A stretch of 64,000 nucleotides of DNA. It comes from Mesorhizobium sp. ES1-1. GTDB taxonomy: Bacteria > Pseudomonadota > Alphaproteobacteria > Rhizobiales > Rhizobiaceae. Shown in pieces: positions 24,309-33,496 of this stretch. Below the pieces are notes generated by a model that was not told the origin of the DNA, searched no databases, and saw nothing but the letters and a program-made list of their open reading frames with translations. The stretch covers positions 62,001 to 126,000 of the forward strand of contig NZ_JAIUGX010000004.1 of the NCBI RefSeq assembly GCF_020164785.1, read 5' to 3'. Positions within the stretch are counted from its first letter, which is position 1; each line of letters begins with the position of its first letter. The position numbers and the translations under genes are program-made.

Positions 24309-26432
24309 TCAGCCTCCGATCCTGCCGGTGAGGGCCACCTTGAAGGTGCGGCCCTTGCCCTGTTCGGTTGCCGCCGAGGTCGACCACGCGCTTTGCGGGT
24401 CGGTGTAGGCGGTGTTGAAGATGTTATCGACGCCGAAGTCTAGCTTGGCATTGTCGTTGATGCGCCAGTTGGCGAAGACATTGACAAGTTCGAACCCGTC
24501 ATTGATGGCGGGCGTGGCATTGGGATTGGTCCGGCTGGTGCGGGTGATCTCGCCGACGCTGAGATATTGCGCGCCGATGGTGAGCTGGTCTTCCAGCATG
24601 CGGAAGCCGACGGTGGCCGAAAAACGATCGAGCGGTGTGTTGTTCAGCGCCTGGCCGGAATAGACGCCGCTGACGACCTTGGCGTCGATCAACGCACCGG
24701 TCAGATTCACGAAGCCCCAATTATAGTCATAGACGATCTCGGCCTCGACGCCCTTCATACGCGCGTCTCCGATATTGATCGCTGTGCGAGGCATGACAGT
24801 GAGGTCGACGTCGATATAATCCTCAACGTCCGTGTGGAAGAAATTGAGTTTTCCCCGTAGTCGATCGCCGGGAGTTAACACATCCTCGTATTTCAAGTTG
24901 ACGCCGGCTTCCCAGTTTCTTGCCGTTTCCGGCTGAAGAAGCAAATTGGGCACATAGGTGTCGCTGCCGCCATGCGCGCCGCCGCCACGGAAGACATCCT
25001 GCAGGCCTGGCGCCCGGTAGCCTTCGGAATAGGTACCGTAGAGCTGGAAGCCGTCGACGGGAGTTACGCTGACGGTCAGGCGCGGCGACCAGCGGTCGCC
25101 CGAAATCGAAGCTTGCTCCGGCGGCGCGGTTTTGGTCTCGCCATCCAGCGTATAGCCGTCGTAGCGCAGGGCCGTGATCACCTGGAGCCAGTTCTCGTAA
25201 TCGCCCTGCCACTGCAGGAAGGTGCCGTAGCCCTGCTGTTCGCCGGCGCCGAAATGTGCGGCTTCCGAGGACGCTTCGAGAGAGTAATAGTCGAGCCCGT
25301 AAGTCAGCGTATGAGCTAGTCCCCAAGCATCGAAACGCGAGGAGTTCTTGACGTTGAAGCCCGTGGTAGCGACATCGTAGAACCGGAAATTGCCGATCCC
25401 CGCGGTGGGCCAGACCTGCGTCTGCTCGGCGCGCGTGCGGTTGTGGTAGGCATTGGCGCTGAAGTCGACCAGCTCGTTGTCGTCAGGCCTCCAGGTATAG
25501 GCAGCCGTGTAGGTCTGGTTGGTCGTGTCGGTGTCGTAACGGCTCAGCGTCGGCGAGGTCGAACCGCTGGAACCGGTGACCTGGTCGTTGAAGCGCTGCA
25601 GAATCGCGCCGAGCTTGAGTTCGTGGCCGTAGGCGGGACGCAGCGTCGCCTTCATATAGCCGCTGGTGATACGTTCGCCGGTCCATGGCACGTTTTCGCC
25701 ATTGCCGTCAGTGTAGCTGTCGCGGTCGCGGTAGATGAGGTTGCCGATGATGTCGGCATCGTCGCTGAAGCGGTAGGCGCCGGTGGTGCTGGTGGTGAAG
25801 CCGTCGCCATTGTCCTCATAGCCGAGCTTCTCGCTCAGCGCCCAGCGCTCGTCCTTGCCGAGGAAATCGCCGGCATCCTTGGTTTCAAAGGAGACGACGC
25901 CGCCAATGCCGCCCGAACCATAGGCATTCGACACCGGGCCGCGAATGACGGTGGCGTCCTTGATCAGCTCCGGCTCGACATAGAACGAGCCGGAACCGTG
26001 GCCGACGCGCCAATAGTCCTGCCGGGCGCCGTCCAGCGTCACCACGACGCGGCCATACTGTTCTAGGCCGCGAATGTTGATCGCGGTCGCCGGATCGTCG
26101 CCGTTCATCGAGGCGGCGACGCCGGGCGTCGTGCGGAAGATGTCGGCGGCGGTGTCGGGCTGGATGCGGTCGATCTCATCCTCATCGATGGCGCTGATGG
26201 CAGCCATCGAGTCGATGACAGCCGTCTTGATCATTGTTGCCGAGATGGTGATCAGGTCGAGCACGGTCGCCGGCTGGTCCTGCGTAGCCTTGGCCGAAGC
26301 CAGGCGGTCGGCCTTGGCGGTGGCGGGCTTTTTCTGCTGCCCCTGCGCCTGAGCGCCGGCCAAAGGCGTCGCGCAAAGGCCTAGCGTAAAGGCGAGCGCC
26401 GTGCCCGCCATCATGGTTGTTTTCGTTCTCAT
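24309..26432 (-). CDS. TonB-dependent heme/hemoprotein receptor
   Basis: A 707-residue outer-membrane receptor. Signal peptide is MRTKTTMMAGTALAFTLGLC to GAQAQG. The plug (about 60-175) includes TAADIFRTTPGVAASMNGDDPATAINIRGLEQYGRVVVTLDGARQDYWRVGHGSG and VEPELIKDATVIRGPVSNAYGSGGIGGVVSF, typical of the hemoglobin/heme receptor group. The barrel contains YSEGYRAPGLQDVFRGGG and NLLLQPETARNWEAG (FRAP/NPNL-like heme-receptor motifs) and ends TFKVALTGRIGG. The start with a signal peptide is preferred over a longer frame. Divergent from the HmuT-like gene. Confidence 0.88.
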   Translation of the reverse strand: MRTKTTMMAGTALAFTLGLCATPLAGAQAQGQQKKPATAKADRLASAKATQDQPATVLDLITISATMIKTAVIDSMAAISAIDEDEIDRIQPDTAADIFRTTPGVAASMNGDDPATAINIRGLEQYGRVVVTLDGARQDYWRVGHGSGSFYVEPELIKDATVIRGPVSNAYGSGGIGGVVSFETKDAGDFLGKDERWALSEKLGYEDNGDGFTTSTTGAYRFSDDADIIGNLIYRDRDSYTDGNGENVPWTGERITSGYMKATLRPAYGHELKLGAILQRFNDQVTGSSGSTSPTLSRYDTDTTNQTYTAAYTWRPDDNELVDFSANAYHNRTRAEQTQVWPTAGIGNFRFYDVATTGFNVKNSSRFDAWGLAHTLTYGLDYYSLEASSEAAHFGAGEQQGYGTFLQWQGDYENWLQVITALRYDGYTLDGETKTAPPEQASISGDRWSPRLTVSVTPVDGFQLYGTYSEGYRAPGLQDVFRGGGAHGGSDTYVPNLLLQPETARNWEAGVNLKYEDVLTPGDRLRGKLNFFHTDVEDYIDVDLTVMPRTAINIGDARMKGVEAEIVYDYNWGFVNLTGALIDAKVVSGVYSGQALNNTPLDRFSATVGFRMLEDQLTIGAQYLSVGEITRTSRTNPNATPAINDGFELVNVFANWRINDNAKLDFGVDNIFNTAYTDPQSAWSTSAATEQGKGRTFKVALTGRIGG

Positions 26433-26543
26433 CCTGTGCAGCCCCCAAGCAACGCAATCTGCTGGCGATGGCCGAACGGCCGTGGCTGGCATGGATCCCA
26501 ATCCCGCGACGAAGCGGTCGGGACAGGGGCCACTATTAAAACA

Positions 26544-26558
26544 TGATGACAAGGGTCA
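26544..26558. promoter_or_regulatory. Iron-responsive operator (TGA-N9-TCA, RirA-type)
   Basis: TGATGACAAGGGTCA fits the rhizobial IRO box TGA-N9-TCA bound by RirA under iron sufficiency. It lies between the divergent TonB receptor (start 26432) and hmuT-like gene (start 26616), where it could repress both. Confidence 0.6.
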
Positions 26559-26615
26559 ACTTTAAATTTATAGGCCGGCTTTTCTTCAGGGAACATTCCT
26601 ACAGGAGCGGACGCA

Positions 26616-27560
26616 ATGGTCGGCGGCAAAGGCGAAGACGGCAGAACGGCTGGGCCGTGGCCGGGCAGCAGGATAGGGGCGGTGTTGTTGCTGGCGCTTG
26701 CGCTGCTGGCGCCGTCCTGCGGCTTCAAGGCAATGGCAGCGGAGAGGGTGGTCGACGCGCTGGGCCGGACTGTCGCGCCGGGTGAGGGTGCCCGGATCAT
26801 GACGCTCGGCTCCGATGTCACAGAGATCGTCCACGCGCTCGGCGCCGGCGAGCGGATCATCGCGGTCGATCGCGGCAGCAAATATCCTCCTGAGATGACC
26901 GGGAAGCCCAATGTAGGCTACCGCCGCCAGCTATCGGTGGAGGGGCTGGCGGGCCTGCGACCCGACCTGATCCTGGCGGCCGAGGACAGTGGGCCACCCG
27001 AAGCGGTGGAGGTGTTGAAGTCGCTGGCGATCCCGATCGTCTTCATCCCGCAGGACAACACCCCGCAAGGCATCGAGCGCAAGATTACCCTGATCGCCGC
27101 TTCGCTCGGACTCGAGGACAAGGGCAAGGTGGTTTCGGGCGAGGTGCTGGAAGCATTCCGAATCGCCGCCGGTCTGGCGGCGAAAATTCCGCCCGAACGT
27201 CGCAAGAAGGTGGTGTTTTTCCACGGCCTGGTGAAGCTGAGCGCCGCTGGCGCCGGAACATCGGCCGATGCGATCATCCGCTACGCCGGCGGCCTCAATC
27301 CGATGGATGCGGTCCAAGGCTACAAGCCGGCTTCGGAGGAAAAACTGATCGAGATGGCGCCGGATGCAATCCTGATGATGAGCGACGGCAAGGGCGGGCC
27401 AACGCCCGAGCAGGTGTTCGGCAATCGCGTGCTCGCGGCAACGCCGGCAGCGCGGAACAAGGCGCTCATCGTGCTCGACGGCGCCTATATGATCGGATTC
27501 GGCCCGCGCACGGCCGACGCGATCCGCGATCTTGCCAAGGCGCTCTATCCCGACAGGTGA
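26616..27560 (+). CDS. hmuT: Heme ABC transporter substrate-binding protein, HmuT-like
   Basis: A 314-residue periplasmic heme-binding protein of the BtuF/HmuT fold. Hydrophobic signal at about residues 20-38 with an Arg-rich n-region is longer than usual. Mature features: VVDALGRTVAPGEGARIMTLGSDVTEIVHALGAGERIIAVDRGSKYP, then GYRRQLSVEGLAGLRPDLILAAEDSGPPEAVEVL, the conserved heme-Tyr position in the NVGYRR segment, and FGPRTADAIRDLAKALYP at the end. The hmuUV permease and ATPase genes do not follow, so they must be elsewhere or absent. Confidence 0.82.
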   Translation: MVGGKGEDGRTAGPWPGSRIGAVLLLALALLAPSCGFKAMAAERVVDALGRTVAPGEGARIMTLGSDVTEIVHALGAGERIIAVDRGSKYPPEMTGKPNVGYRRQLSVEGLAGLRPDLILAAEDSGPPEAVEVLKSLAIPIVFIPQDNTPQGIERKITLIAASLGLEDKGKVVSGEVLEAFRIAAGLAAKIPPERRKKVVFFHGLVKLSAAGAGTSADAIIRYAGGLNPMDAVQGYKPASEEKLIEMAPDAILMMSDGKGGPTPEQVFGNRVLAATPAARNKALIVLDGAYMIGFGPRTADAIRDLAKALYPDR

Positions 27561-27682
27561 CGCGCCGATGCCGGCTGCGGTGTCGTTCCCGACCCGGCCG
27601 GCTCGTGATGGGAAATGATGGTGCTGGCCTTGGCAGATGCCCGGCCTATGGCGCTATATCCTGTCCGGTACGGGAGGAATGG

Positions 27683-28771
27683 ATGGCAGGCATGGACTTC
27701 GAGCCGGATGTGACGGTTCGCACCAGCGAATACCGGATCGGCTGCGTCGGCGCCGGCATGATCATGGCCGAATGCCATCTAGCGGCTTACGCCCAGGCCG
27801 GGTTCCCGGTGGTGGCGATCGCGTCGCGCACCAAGGGCAGCGCCGAGAAGGTGGCGGCGCGCTGGAATATCCCGACCGTTCACGACACGCCGGAAGACTT
27901 GATCCACGACAGCCAGGTCCAGATCGTCGACCTTGCCTTTCCGCCCGACCAGCAGCCGGCGCTGATCCGCCACACGCTGACGCAGCCGCATATCAAGGCG
28001 ATCCTGGCGCAGAAGCCGCTGGCGCTTTCGCTCGAGGAAGCGATCAAGCTGCGCGACGAAGCGGCAAGGGCTGGCAAGATCCTCTCGGTCAACCAGAACA
28101 TGCGCTACGACCAGTCGATGCGCGTGCTGAAGCAGATCATCGACAGCGGCGCGCTCGGCGACATCGTGTTCGCGCAGATCGACATGCACGCGATCCCGCA
28201 CTGGCAGGCCTTCCTTGCCGACTACGACCGGCTGACGCTGGCCAATATGAGCGTGCATCATCTCGACGTGCTGCGCTTCCTGTTCGGCGACCCCGACGAA
28301 ATCACCACGCTGACGCGCAAGGACCCGCGCACGACGTTCGACCATTCCGATGGCATCACGGTATCGACATTGCGGTTCCCGTCCGGCGTGCTTGCCGTGT
28401 CGCTGGAGGATGTCTGGTCGGGCCCGCGCCAGCAGGGCTATCAGGACGACCAGCACATCAACTGGCGGGTCGACGGCACCAGGGGCGTCGCCAAGGGGAC
28501 AATCGGCTGGCCGACCGGCGTCGCCTCGACCCTGACCTACGCCTCGACCGAAGCAACGGGCGGCCAGTGGGTCAGCCCGCACTGGGACACGATGTGGTTT
28601 CCCCATGCCTTCATCGGCGTGATGGAACAATTGCAGCATGCGGTGAAGACGGGGACGCCGCCGGCGCTGTCCGTCGCCGACAACGTCAAGACCATGGCGC
28701 TGGTCGAGGCCGGCTATCGCTCGATGGCTGAAGGCCGCACGATCAGGCTTTCCGAAATCTCCACTGACTGA
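27683..28771 (+). CDS. Gfo/Idh/MocA family oxidoreductase
   Basis: A 362-residue NAD(P)-dependent dehydrogenase. Rossmann start is IGCVGAGMIMAECHL; the usual EKP lysine motif appears as AQKPLALS (about residues 112-119), and the substrate-site region has MSVHHLDVLRFLFGDPDE (HxxD). These enzymes oxidise inositols, amino-sugars and related polyols. Start chosen by the GGAGGAATGG before ATG 27683. First gene of a five-gene moc-like group; in rhizobia MocA acts in rhizopine breakdown, but the substrate here is not proven. Confidence 0.85.
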   Translation: MAGMDFEPDVTVRTSEYRIGCVGAGMIMAECHLAAYAQAGFPVVAIASRTKGSAEKVAARWNIPTVHDTPEDLIHDSQVQIVDLAFPPDQQPALIRHTLTQPHIKAILAQKPLALSLEEAIKLRDEAARAGKILSVNQNMRYDQSMRVLKQIIDSGALGDIVFAQIDMHAIPHWQAFLADYDRLTLANMSVHHLDVLRFLFGDPDEITTLTRKDPRTTFDHSDGITVSTLRFPSGVLAVSLEDVWSGPRQQGYQDDQHINWRVDGTRGVAKGTIGWPTGVASTLTYASTEATGGQWVSPHWDTMWFPHAFIGVMEQLQHAVKTGTPPALSVADNVKTMALVEAGYRSMAEGRTIRLSEISTD

Positions 28772-28827
28772 ACGCCCAACTGCTGAATTGCTTGGTTGTT
28801 GAATCGCTTACCGGAGGACTTCACATC

Positions 28828-29742
28828 ATGATGCAGGCAGGTATTTTCACCGGCTATTTCCCGTACGGCCTTGCCGAGACGGCGAAGAAAATCCGCGCCC
28901 TCGATTTAAACACCGTGCAGCTCGATCTGCATTTCCGCGATATGGACCTGTCGGCCGGCCAGATCACGCGCGACAAAGCGCGGACGGTGCGCGACACGTT
29001 TCGCGACCACAATCTGCCGATCTGCTGCATATCCGGCTACACCAACATCATCCACCCGGACAAGGCAGAGCGCGCGAAGCGGGTGGGCTATCTCAAGGAG
29101 ATCATCCGCAATGCGCGCGCGTTTGGCACGCCTTACGTGATCTCGGAGACCGGCACCTACAACACCGAGTCCGACTGGGTGCATCATCCCAGGAACAAGA
29201 CCGAGGAAGGGTTCGAGGAATGCCGCAAGGTGATCTCTGATCTTGCCCAGACCGCCTATGATCATGGCGCGGTCTTCCTGCTCGAGACCTATGTCAACAA
29301 TGTCGTCGGTTCGGTCGAGGAAACGGTCAGGATGTTCGCGCAGGTCGACCATCCCGGCCTTGGCCTGTTGATGGACCCGACCAATTATTTCGAGTCACAC
29401 AACATCGACCGCATGGATCAGGTGCTGAACCAGGTGTTCGACACGCTGACCGACAAGATCCGGATCGCGCATGCCAAGGACGTCAAGCGGTCGGGCAGCG
29501 ACAAGTCAGAGAAGCATGCCGATATCGGCGACGCCGATGCGCATGAGGGGCTGACCTTTCGCGGCGTCGGCGAAATCGAGCTGCCGGCGCCCGGGCTCGG
29601 TGCGCTCAACTACGACCTCTATCTGAAACGGCTCAGCGAAAAGCACCCGAACATTCCGGTCATCATCGAGCACCTGACCGAGGATGACGTGCCGCGCGCG
29701 AAAAAATTCCTCGACGGGAAATTCCGCGCCAACGGCCTGTAG
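28828..29742 (+). CDS. Sugar phosphate isomerase/epimerase-like TIM-barrel protein
   Basis: A 304-residue AP-endonuclease-2-type TIM barrel (IolE/MocC superfamily). Typical strands are TVQLDLHFRDMDLS, NLPICCISGYTNIIHP, GTPYVISETGTY, FLLETYVNNVVGSVE and LGLLMDPTNYFE, the last with metal-site Asp and nearby His; HAKDVKRSG and VIIEHLTEDD complete the metal ligands. It probably isomerises or dehydrates a keto-polyol from the upstream oxidoreductase. GGAGG lies eight bases before the start. Fits MocC position. Confidence 0.82.
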   Translation: MMQAGIFTGYFPYGLAETAKKIRALDLNTVQLDLHFRDMDLSAGQITRDKARTVRDTFRDHNLPICCISGYTNIIHPDKAERAKRVGYLKEIIRNARAFGTPYVISETGTYNTESDWVHHPRNKTEEGFEECRKVISDLAQTAYDHGAVFLLETYVNNVVGSVEETVRMFAQVDHPGLGLLMDPTNYFESHNIDRMDQVLNQVFDTLTDKIRIAHAKDVKRSGSDKSEKHADIGDADAHEGLTFRGVGEIELPAPGLGALNYDLYLKRLSEKHPNIPVIIEHLTEDDVPRAKKFLDGKFRANGL

Positions 29743-29760
29743 GCGGGGCAGGAGGTGACG

Positions 29761-30855
29761 ATGGCGACGGCGGTCAAGACAAAGCGGGATTACAGCCTGG
29801 TCGGCGAAAGCACGCGGATCGCGATCGAAACCGGGCTTGCTTCGGCCGAATGGTATCATACCGACTTGCCGCGCAAGGCGATGAAGGAGCTGATGCAGCG
29901 CTCCGACGGGCCGGCGATCCGCGACACCATCATCTGGATCGCGGCCATAGCGGGCTCCGCCGCCGGCATCATATGGTTCTGGGGCACGTGGTGGGTGGTG
30001 CCGTTCCTGGTCGTCTACGGCGTGCTCTACGGTTCGTCGAGCGACTCGCGCTGGCACGAAGGCGGCCACGGCACGGCGTTCCGCACGCGCTGGATGAACG
30101 ATGTCGTCTACCACATCGCCTCCTTCATGGTGATGCGCAATCCGGTCCAGTGGCGCTGGAGCCACGCCCGTCACCACACCGACACCATCATTGTCGGTCG
30201 CGATGCCGAGATCGCGGTGATGCGGCCGCCGGACCTTCTGCGGGCGGCACTCGCCTTCACCGGCATCCTTGATTTCCGGTACTCATTGCCGACGCTGGTG
30301 CGGCAGGCGTTCGGCAGACTGTCCGAGGACGAGAAAAGCTACATCCCCGAGATGGAACAGCACAAGGCGGTGATCGCGGCCCGTTGGCATGTCGCGATCT
30401 ATGTCGCGACCATCGCGCTTGCGATCGCGATGGGCTCGCTGCTGCCCTTGGTGCTGATCGGCCTGCCGCGCCTCTATGGCAGTTGGCACATGGTTCTGAC
30501 AGGCCTGCTGCAGCATATCGGCCTTGCCGACAATGTCGTCGACCACCGGCTGAACACACGCACCGTCTATATGAACCCGATCAGCCGGTTCATCTACTGG
30601 AACATGAACTACCATGTGGAGCATCACATGTTCCCTATGGTGCCCTATCATGCGTTGCCAAGGCTGCACGAATTGATCAAGCATGATCTGCCGGCGCCGA
30701 ACCCGTCGATGTGGCATGCCTATCGCGAGGTCTGGCCAGTGCTGCTGAAACAGCTTCGGTATGAGGACTATTTCCTCAAGCGCGAATTGCCGCCGACGGC
30801 GCGGCCCTATCGCGACGAGTTTCACGCGCTGACGATACCGGCGGCGGCGGAATAG
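29761..30855 (+). CDS. mocD: Fatty-acid-desaturase-fold oxygenase, MocD-like
   Basis: A 364-residue di-iron membrane oxygenase. The histidine boxes are RWHEGGHGTAF (about residue 99), HARHHTDT (about 137) and NYHVEHHMF (about 283), with four hydrophobic helices around residues 58-90 and 210-245. MocD of rhizobia belongs to this group and, with a Rieske ferredoxin, is implicated in demethylating the rhizopine 3-O-methyl-scyllo-inosamine. The MocE-like gene lies 13 bases downstream, which makes this reading plausible. Start at 29761 is set by GGAGGTGACG. Confidence 0.78.
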   Translation: MATAVKTKRDYSLVGESTRIAIETGLASAEWYHTDLPRKAMKELMQRSDGPAIRDTIIWIAAIAGSAAGIIWFWGTWWVVPFLVVYGVLYGSSSDSRWHEGGHGTAFRTRWMNDVVYHIASFMVMRNPVQWRWSHARHHTDTIIVGRDAEIAVMRPPDLLRAALAFTGILDFRYSLPTLVRQAFGRLSEDEKSYIPEMEQHKAVIAARWHVAIYVATIALAIAMGSLLPLVLIGLPRLYGSWHMVLTGLLQHIGLADNVVDHRLNTRTVYMNPISRFIYWNMNYHVEHHMFPMVPYHALPRLHELIKHDLPAPNPSMWHAYREVWPVLLKQLRYEDYFLKRELPPTARPYRDEFHALTIPAAAE

Positions 30856-30868
30856 GCGGAGAACAGGC

Positions 30869-31183
30869 ATGGGTGATTGGGTCGAAGCGTGCGGTGTCGA
30901 TGATGTCGAGGAAGAGGATGTCATCCGCTTCGATCATGACGGCCGCACCTTCGCGATCTATCGCAGCCCGGACGATGAATTCTTCGCCACCGATGGTCTC
31001 TGCACGCATGAGAAGGTCCATCTGGCCGACGGGCTGGTGATGGACGACATCATCGAATGCCCGAAGCACAATGGCCGCTTCAACTACAAGACAGGTGCGG
31101 CCAAGGGCGCGCCGGTCTGCGTCAATCTCGCGACCTACCCGGTGAAGGTCGAGGCCGGCAGGGTCTTGATCCAGGTCGGCTGA
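30869..31183 (+). CDS. mocE: Rieske [2Fe-2S] ferredoxin, MocE-like
   Basis: A 104-residue soluble Rieske ferredoxin. Cluster ligands are in GLCTHEKVHL (Cys-X-His) and ECPKHNGRFN (Cys-X2-His), spaced as in toluene-dioxygenase-type ferredoxins. It would pass electrons to the upstream di-iron oxygenase. The reductase that usually completes such systems (MocF) is not adjacent. AGAACAGGC precedes the ATG. Confidence 0.87.
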   Translation: MGDWVEACGVDDVEEEDVIRFDHDGRTFAIYRSPDDEFFATDGLCTHEKVHLADGLVMDDIIECPKHNGRFNYKTGAAKGAPVCVNLATYPVKVEAGRVLIQVG

Positions 31184-31213
31184 TCCGTCGGGGAATACAG
31201 AGGGGGAACTTCG

Positions 31214-32014
31214 ATGAGCCGAAAAAGACCGACAGTGGCGGATCTGCGCGCCATGAAGGGCAAGCGCCAGCTGACCATGCTGCGCGTCGTGACGATGGAC
31301 GAGGCGGAGGCCGCCGAGCGGGCAGGGGTCGACATCGTCTCCGTGCCCCCTGAACTTGTGCTCAACCCTGCGTATCGCGATGCCGCGCCCAGCCTGTTCA
31401 CCATGCCCGGCGAGAATTTCTTCGAGATCGGCACGGCGGATGATTTCTTGCGCTGGGCCTTCAGGCTCTACAAGGCCGGCGCCGACGCGGTCTATTGCAG
31501 CGCGGGCTATGCCACCATCAAGCGGATGGCCGACGACGCCGTTCCCGTCATCGGCCATGTCGGTCTGATCCCGTCGCGCGCGACCTGGACCGGCGGCTTC
31601 AAGGCGGTCGGCAAGACCGCCGACACCGCCATGCAGATCTTCGAGGCGGTGAAGCAGCTGGAGGCCGCCGGCGCCATCGGCGCCGAAATCGAGGTGGTGC
31701 CGGTCGAGGTGGCCAAGGCGATCTCGGAACGCACGTCGCTGATCATGCTGTCAATGGGGGCTGGGACCGGCTGCGACGCGCAATATCTGTTCGCCGACGA
31801 TATACTCGGCCAGAACCGAGGCCACATGCCGCGCCACTCCAAAGTCTACCGCAATTTCGCCGCCGAATATGACAGGCTGCAGGCGGAGCGGGTGGCGGCA
31901 TTTTCCGAATATGTCGCCGACGTCAACAGCGGCGCCTATCCCGAAGACAGGCATGTCGTGCGGATGGATCCGGCCGAGCTAGAGCGTTTCCTCGACAAGG
32001 TCGGCCCGAAATAG
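31214..32014 (+). CDS. Divergent ketopantoate-hydroxymethyltransferase (PanB) family protein
   Basis: A 266-residue protein with PanB-like blocks: TMDEAEAAERAGVDIVSV, PVIGHVGLIPSRATWTGGFKAVGKT (about residues 114-138) and AGAIGAEIEVVPVEVAKAISERTSLIMLSMGAGTGCD (about 153-189). The metal-binding Asp-Ser loop of true PanB is replaced by VPPE, and the Glu-Gly-Gly loop by YCSAG, while the later Glu is kept. It therefore probably does not make ketopantoate. Last gene of the moc-like operon; its 3' end overlaps the convergent ammonia-lyase-like gene by 36 bases. Confidence 0.72.
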   Translation: MSRKRPTVADLRAMKGKRQLTMLRVVTMDEAEAAERAGVDIVSVPPELVLNPAYRDAAPSLFTMPGENFFEIGTADDFLRWAFRLYKAGADAVYCSAGYATIKRMADDAVPVIGHVGLIPSRATWTGGFKAVGKTADTAMQIFEAVKQLEAAGAIGAEIEVVPVEVAKAISERTSLIMLSMGAGTGCDAQYLFADDILGQNRGHMPRHSKVYRNFAAEYDRLQAERVAAFSEYVADVNSGAYPEDRHVVRMDPAELERFLDKVGPK

Positions 32015-33496
32015 TCCCGGCTGCCAGGTGCCGCCGGTAAGAGCGGCGTGGAGCGTTTCGGCATCGATGCCGAGCGGCCGATCCTGCTTGAGGACCGGAA
32101 TTAGCGCCCGTATCGCGCCGTGGACAGCCGCGGTGCGTGGTGCCAGCTCCAACCCCTCACGCAGGTCGACGGCCTGGGCAGCGGCCATCAGCTCGAAGGC
32201 GATCAGCCGCCGCCACAGCGCGATCATGGCGGCGCATTTCGACACGGCGAGCGGCGTCTGCGTTGCGTGGTCCTCGACGCCTTCCGAGACGGGCAGGAAG
32301 TCGAGCATCACCGGATTGGCCTTGTGGCGGATGGCGGCCAGGATCGATGTCGCTGTCTTGTGCAGCGGCACGAAGCCGGCCGATGCGCCGCCGATGGGCG
32401 ACAGATATTTCGGCAAGCCGTTGCGGCCCGAGCCGGTCAGCTGGATGAAGCGGGCGGCGCTCGCGGCAGCGCACTGCGCGATGGCCAGGCCGAGCGTCTC
32501 GAAGGCGAGCGACAGTGCGGCGGTGTGAAAATTGCCCGTCGACAGGACAAGGTCGTCGTCGCCCAGTACCAGCGGGTTGTCGGCGGCGGCATTGAGCTCG
32601 ATCTCGACGGCTTGTCTCGCCTGGCCGATCGCGTCGATCAGGGCGCCATGGATCGACGGCATGCAGCGGATCGACAGTGGATCCTGAATGGTGGTCGGCG
32701 CTGGCGCCTCGTCGCGGGCCAGAAGATCGTGCAGCGCCTTGGCGGCTTCCTGCTGGCCGGCGGCCGGGCGGGCCATGTGCAGGCGCGGATCGAGGATGGT
32801 GCGGTTGGCGGCGAGACCTTCCATCGTCAGCGCGCCGGCCTGCTGCTGCTGGGCAAGGGCGCAAAGTGCGTCCGACACTGCAAGCGCGCCGCTTCCCACG
32901 GAAACCGCCGATGCGTTGATCAGCGACAGCCCGTCCTTTGGCGCCAGGCCGACAGGGGCGAGACGCGCCATCGTCAGTGCCTTGGCCGCCGGCATGCGCC
33001 GGCCTTGATAGTCGGCTTCGCCTTCGCCGGTGAGCATACGGGCAAGCGTCGTCATCAGCACCAGGTCGCCGGCGCCGATAGAGCCCAGCGAAGGCATCAC
33101 CGGATGAACGCCGGCATTGAGCGCATCGACCAAAGCGACGAACACCGCGGGCGAAAGGCCGGAGCCGCCGGTTGAAAGCATCGCCGCCCGCGCGATCATC
33201 GTTGCCCTGACAGCCTCGACCGGCAGCGCTTCGCCGACCGCGCCGCTGCGCCCTTCGAGCAGTTGCCGCTGGAAGGCGCTGGCATCACCCTCGACCGCGG
33301 TGCCCAGATTGGCGCCGAGCCCGGTGTTCAGGCCATAGACCTGCTGGCCGGATGCGGCTGCCTGGTCCAGAACGGTTCGCGCTTTCTCCAGCCTGGCGAT
33401 GACATCGGCGCCAATCTCCACCTTGCGCGCTTCGCGTGCGACGGCGGCGATATCCTCGATACGGACACCGGCTCCGGAAAGGACGAGCGCGTTCAT
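31979..33496 (-). CDS. Aromatic amino acid ammonia-lyase-fold protein lacking the MIO serine
   Basis: A 505-residue protein of the histidine/phenylalanine ammonia-lyase family. Conserved blocks are VYGLNTGLGANLG (active-site Tyr), SLINASAVSVGS, QDPLSIRCMPSIHGA (Arg), ELNAAADNPLVL, STGNFHTAALS and EGVEDHATQ (Glu). The electrophilic MIO cofactor normally forms from Ala-Ser-Gly in GSVGASGDL; here the block reads GSIGAGDLV (about residues 138-146), with the Ser missing in frame. Classical lyase activity is therefore doubtful. It overlaps the upstream cyclodeaminase-family gene by ATGA and the two form an operon. Confidence 0.85.
   Translation of the reverse strand: MNALVLSGAGVRIEDIAAVAREARKVEIGADVIARLEKARTVLDQAAASGQQVYGLNTGLGANLGTAVEGDASAFQRQLLEGRSGAVGEALPVEAVRATMIARAAMLSTGGSGLSPAVFVALVDALNAGVHPVMPSLGSIGAGDLVLMTTLARMLTGEGEADYQGRRMPAAKALTMARLAPVGLAPKDGLSLINASAVSVGSGALAVSDALCALAQQQQAGALTMEGLAANRTILDPRLHMARPAAGQQEAAKALHDLLARDEAPAPTTIQDPLSIRCMPSIHGALIDAIGQARQAVEIELNAAADNPLVLGDDDLVLSTGNFHTAALSLAFETLGLAIAQCAAASAARFIQLTGSGRNGLPKYLSPIGGASAGFVPLHKTATSILAAIRHKANPVMLDFLPVSEGVEDHATQTPLAVSKCAAMIALWRRLIAFELMAAAQAVDLREGLELAPRTAAVHGAIRALIPVLKQDRPLGIDAETLHAALTGGTWQPGLFRADLVEETL

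Noticed and set aside
31214..32014. Annotation as panB of pantothenate synthesis
   Set aside because: Key metal-binding loops are replaced, panC is absent, and the gene sits in a catabolic operon.
31979..33496. Annotation as histidine ammonia-lyase hutH
   Set aside because: The MIO Ala-Ser-Gly triad is incomplete and no hutU, hutI or hutG gene is nearby.
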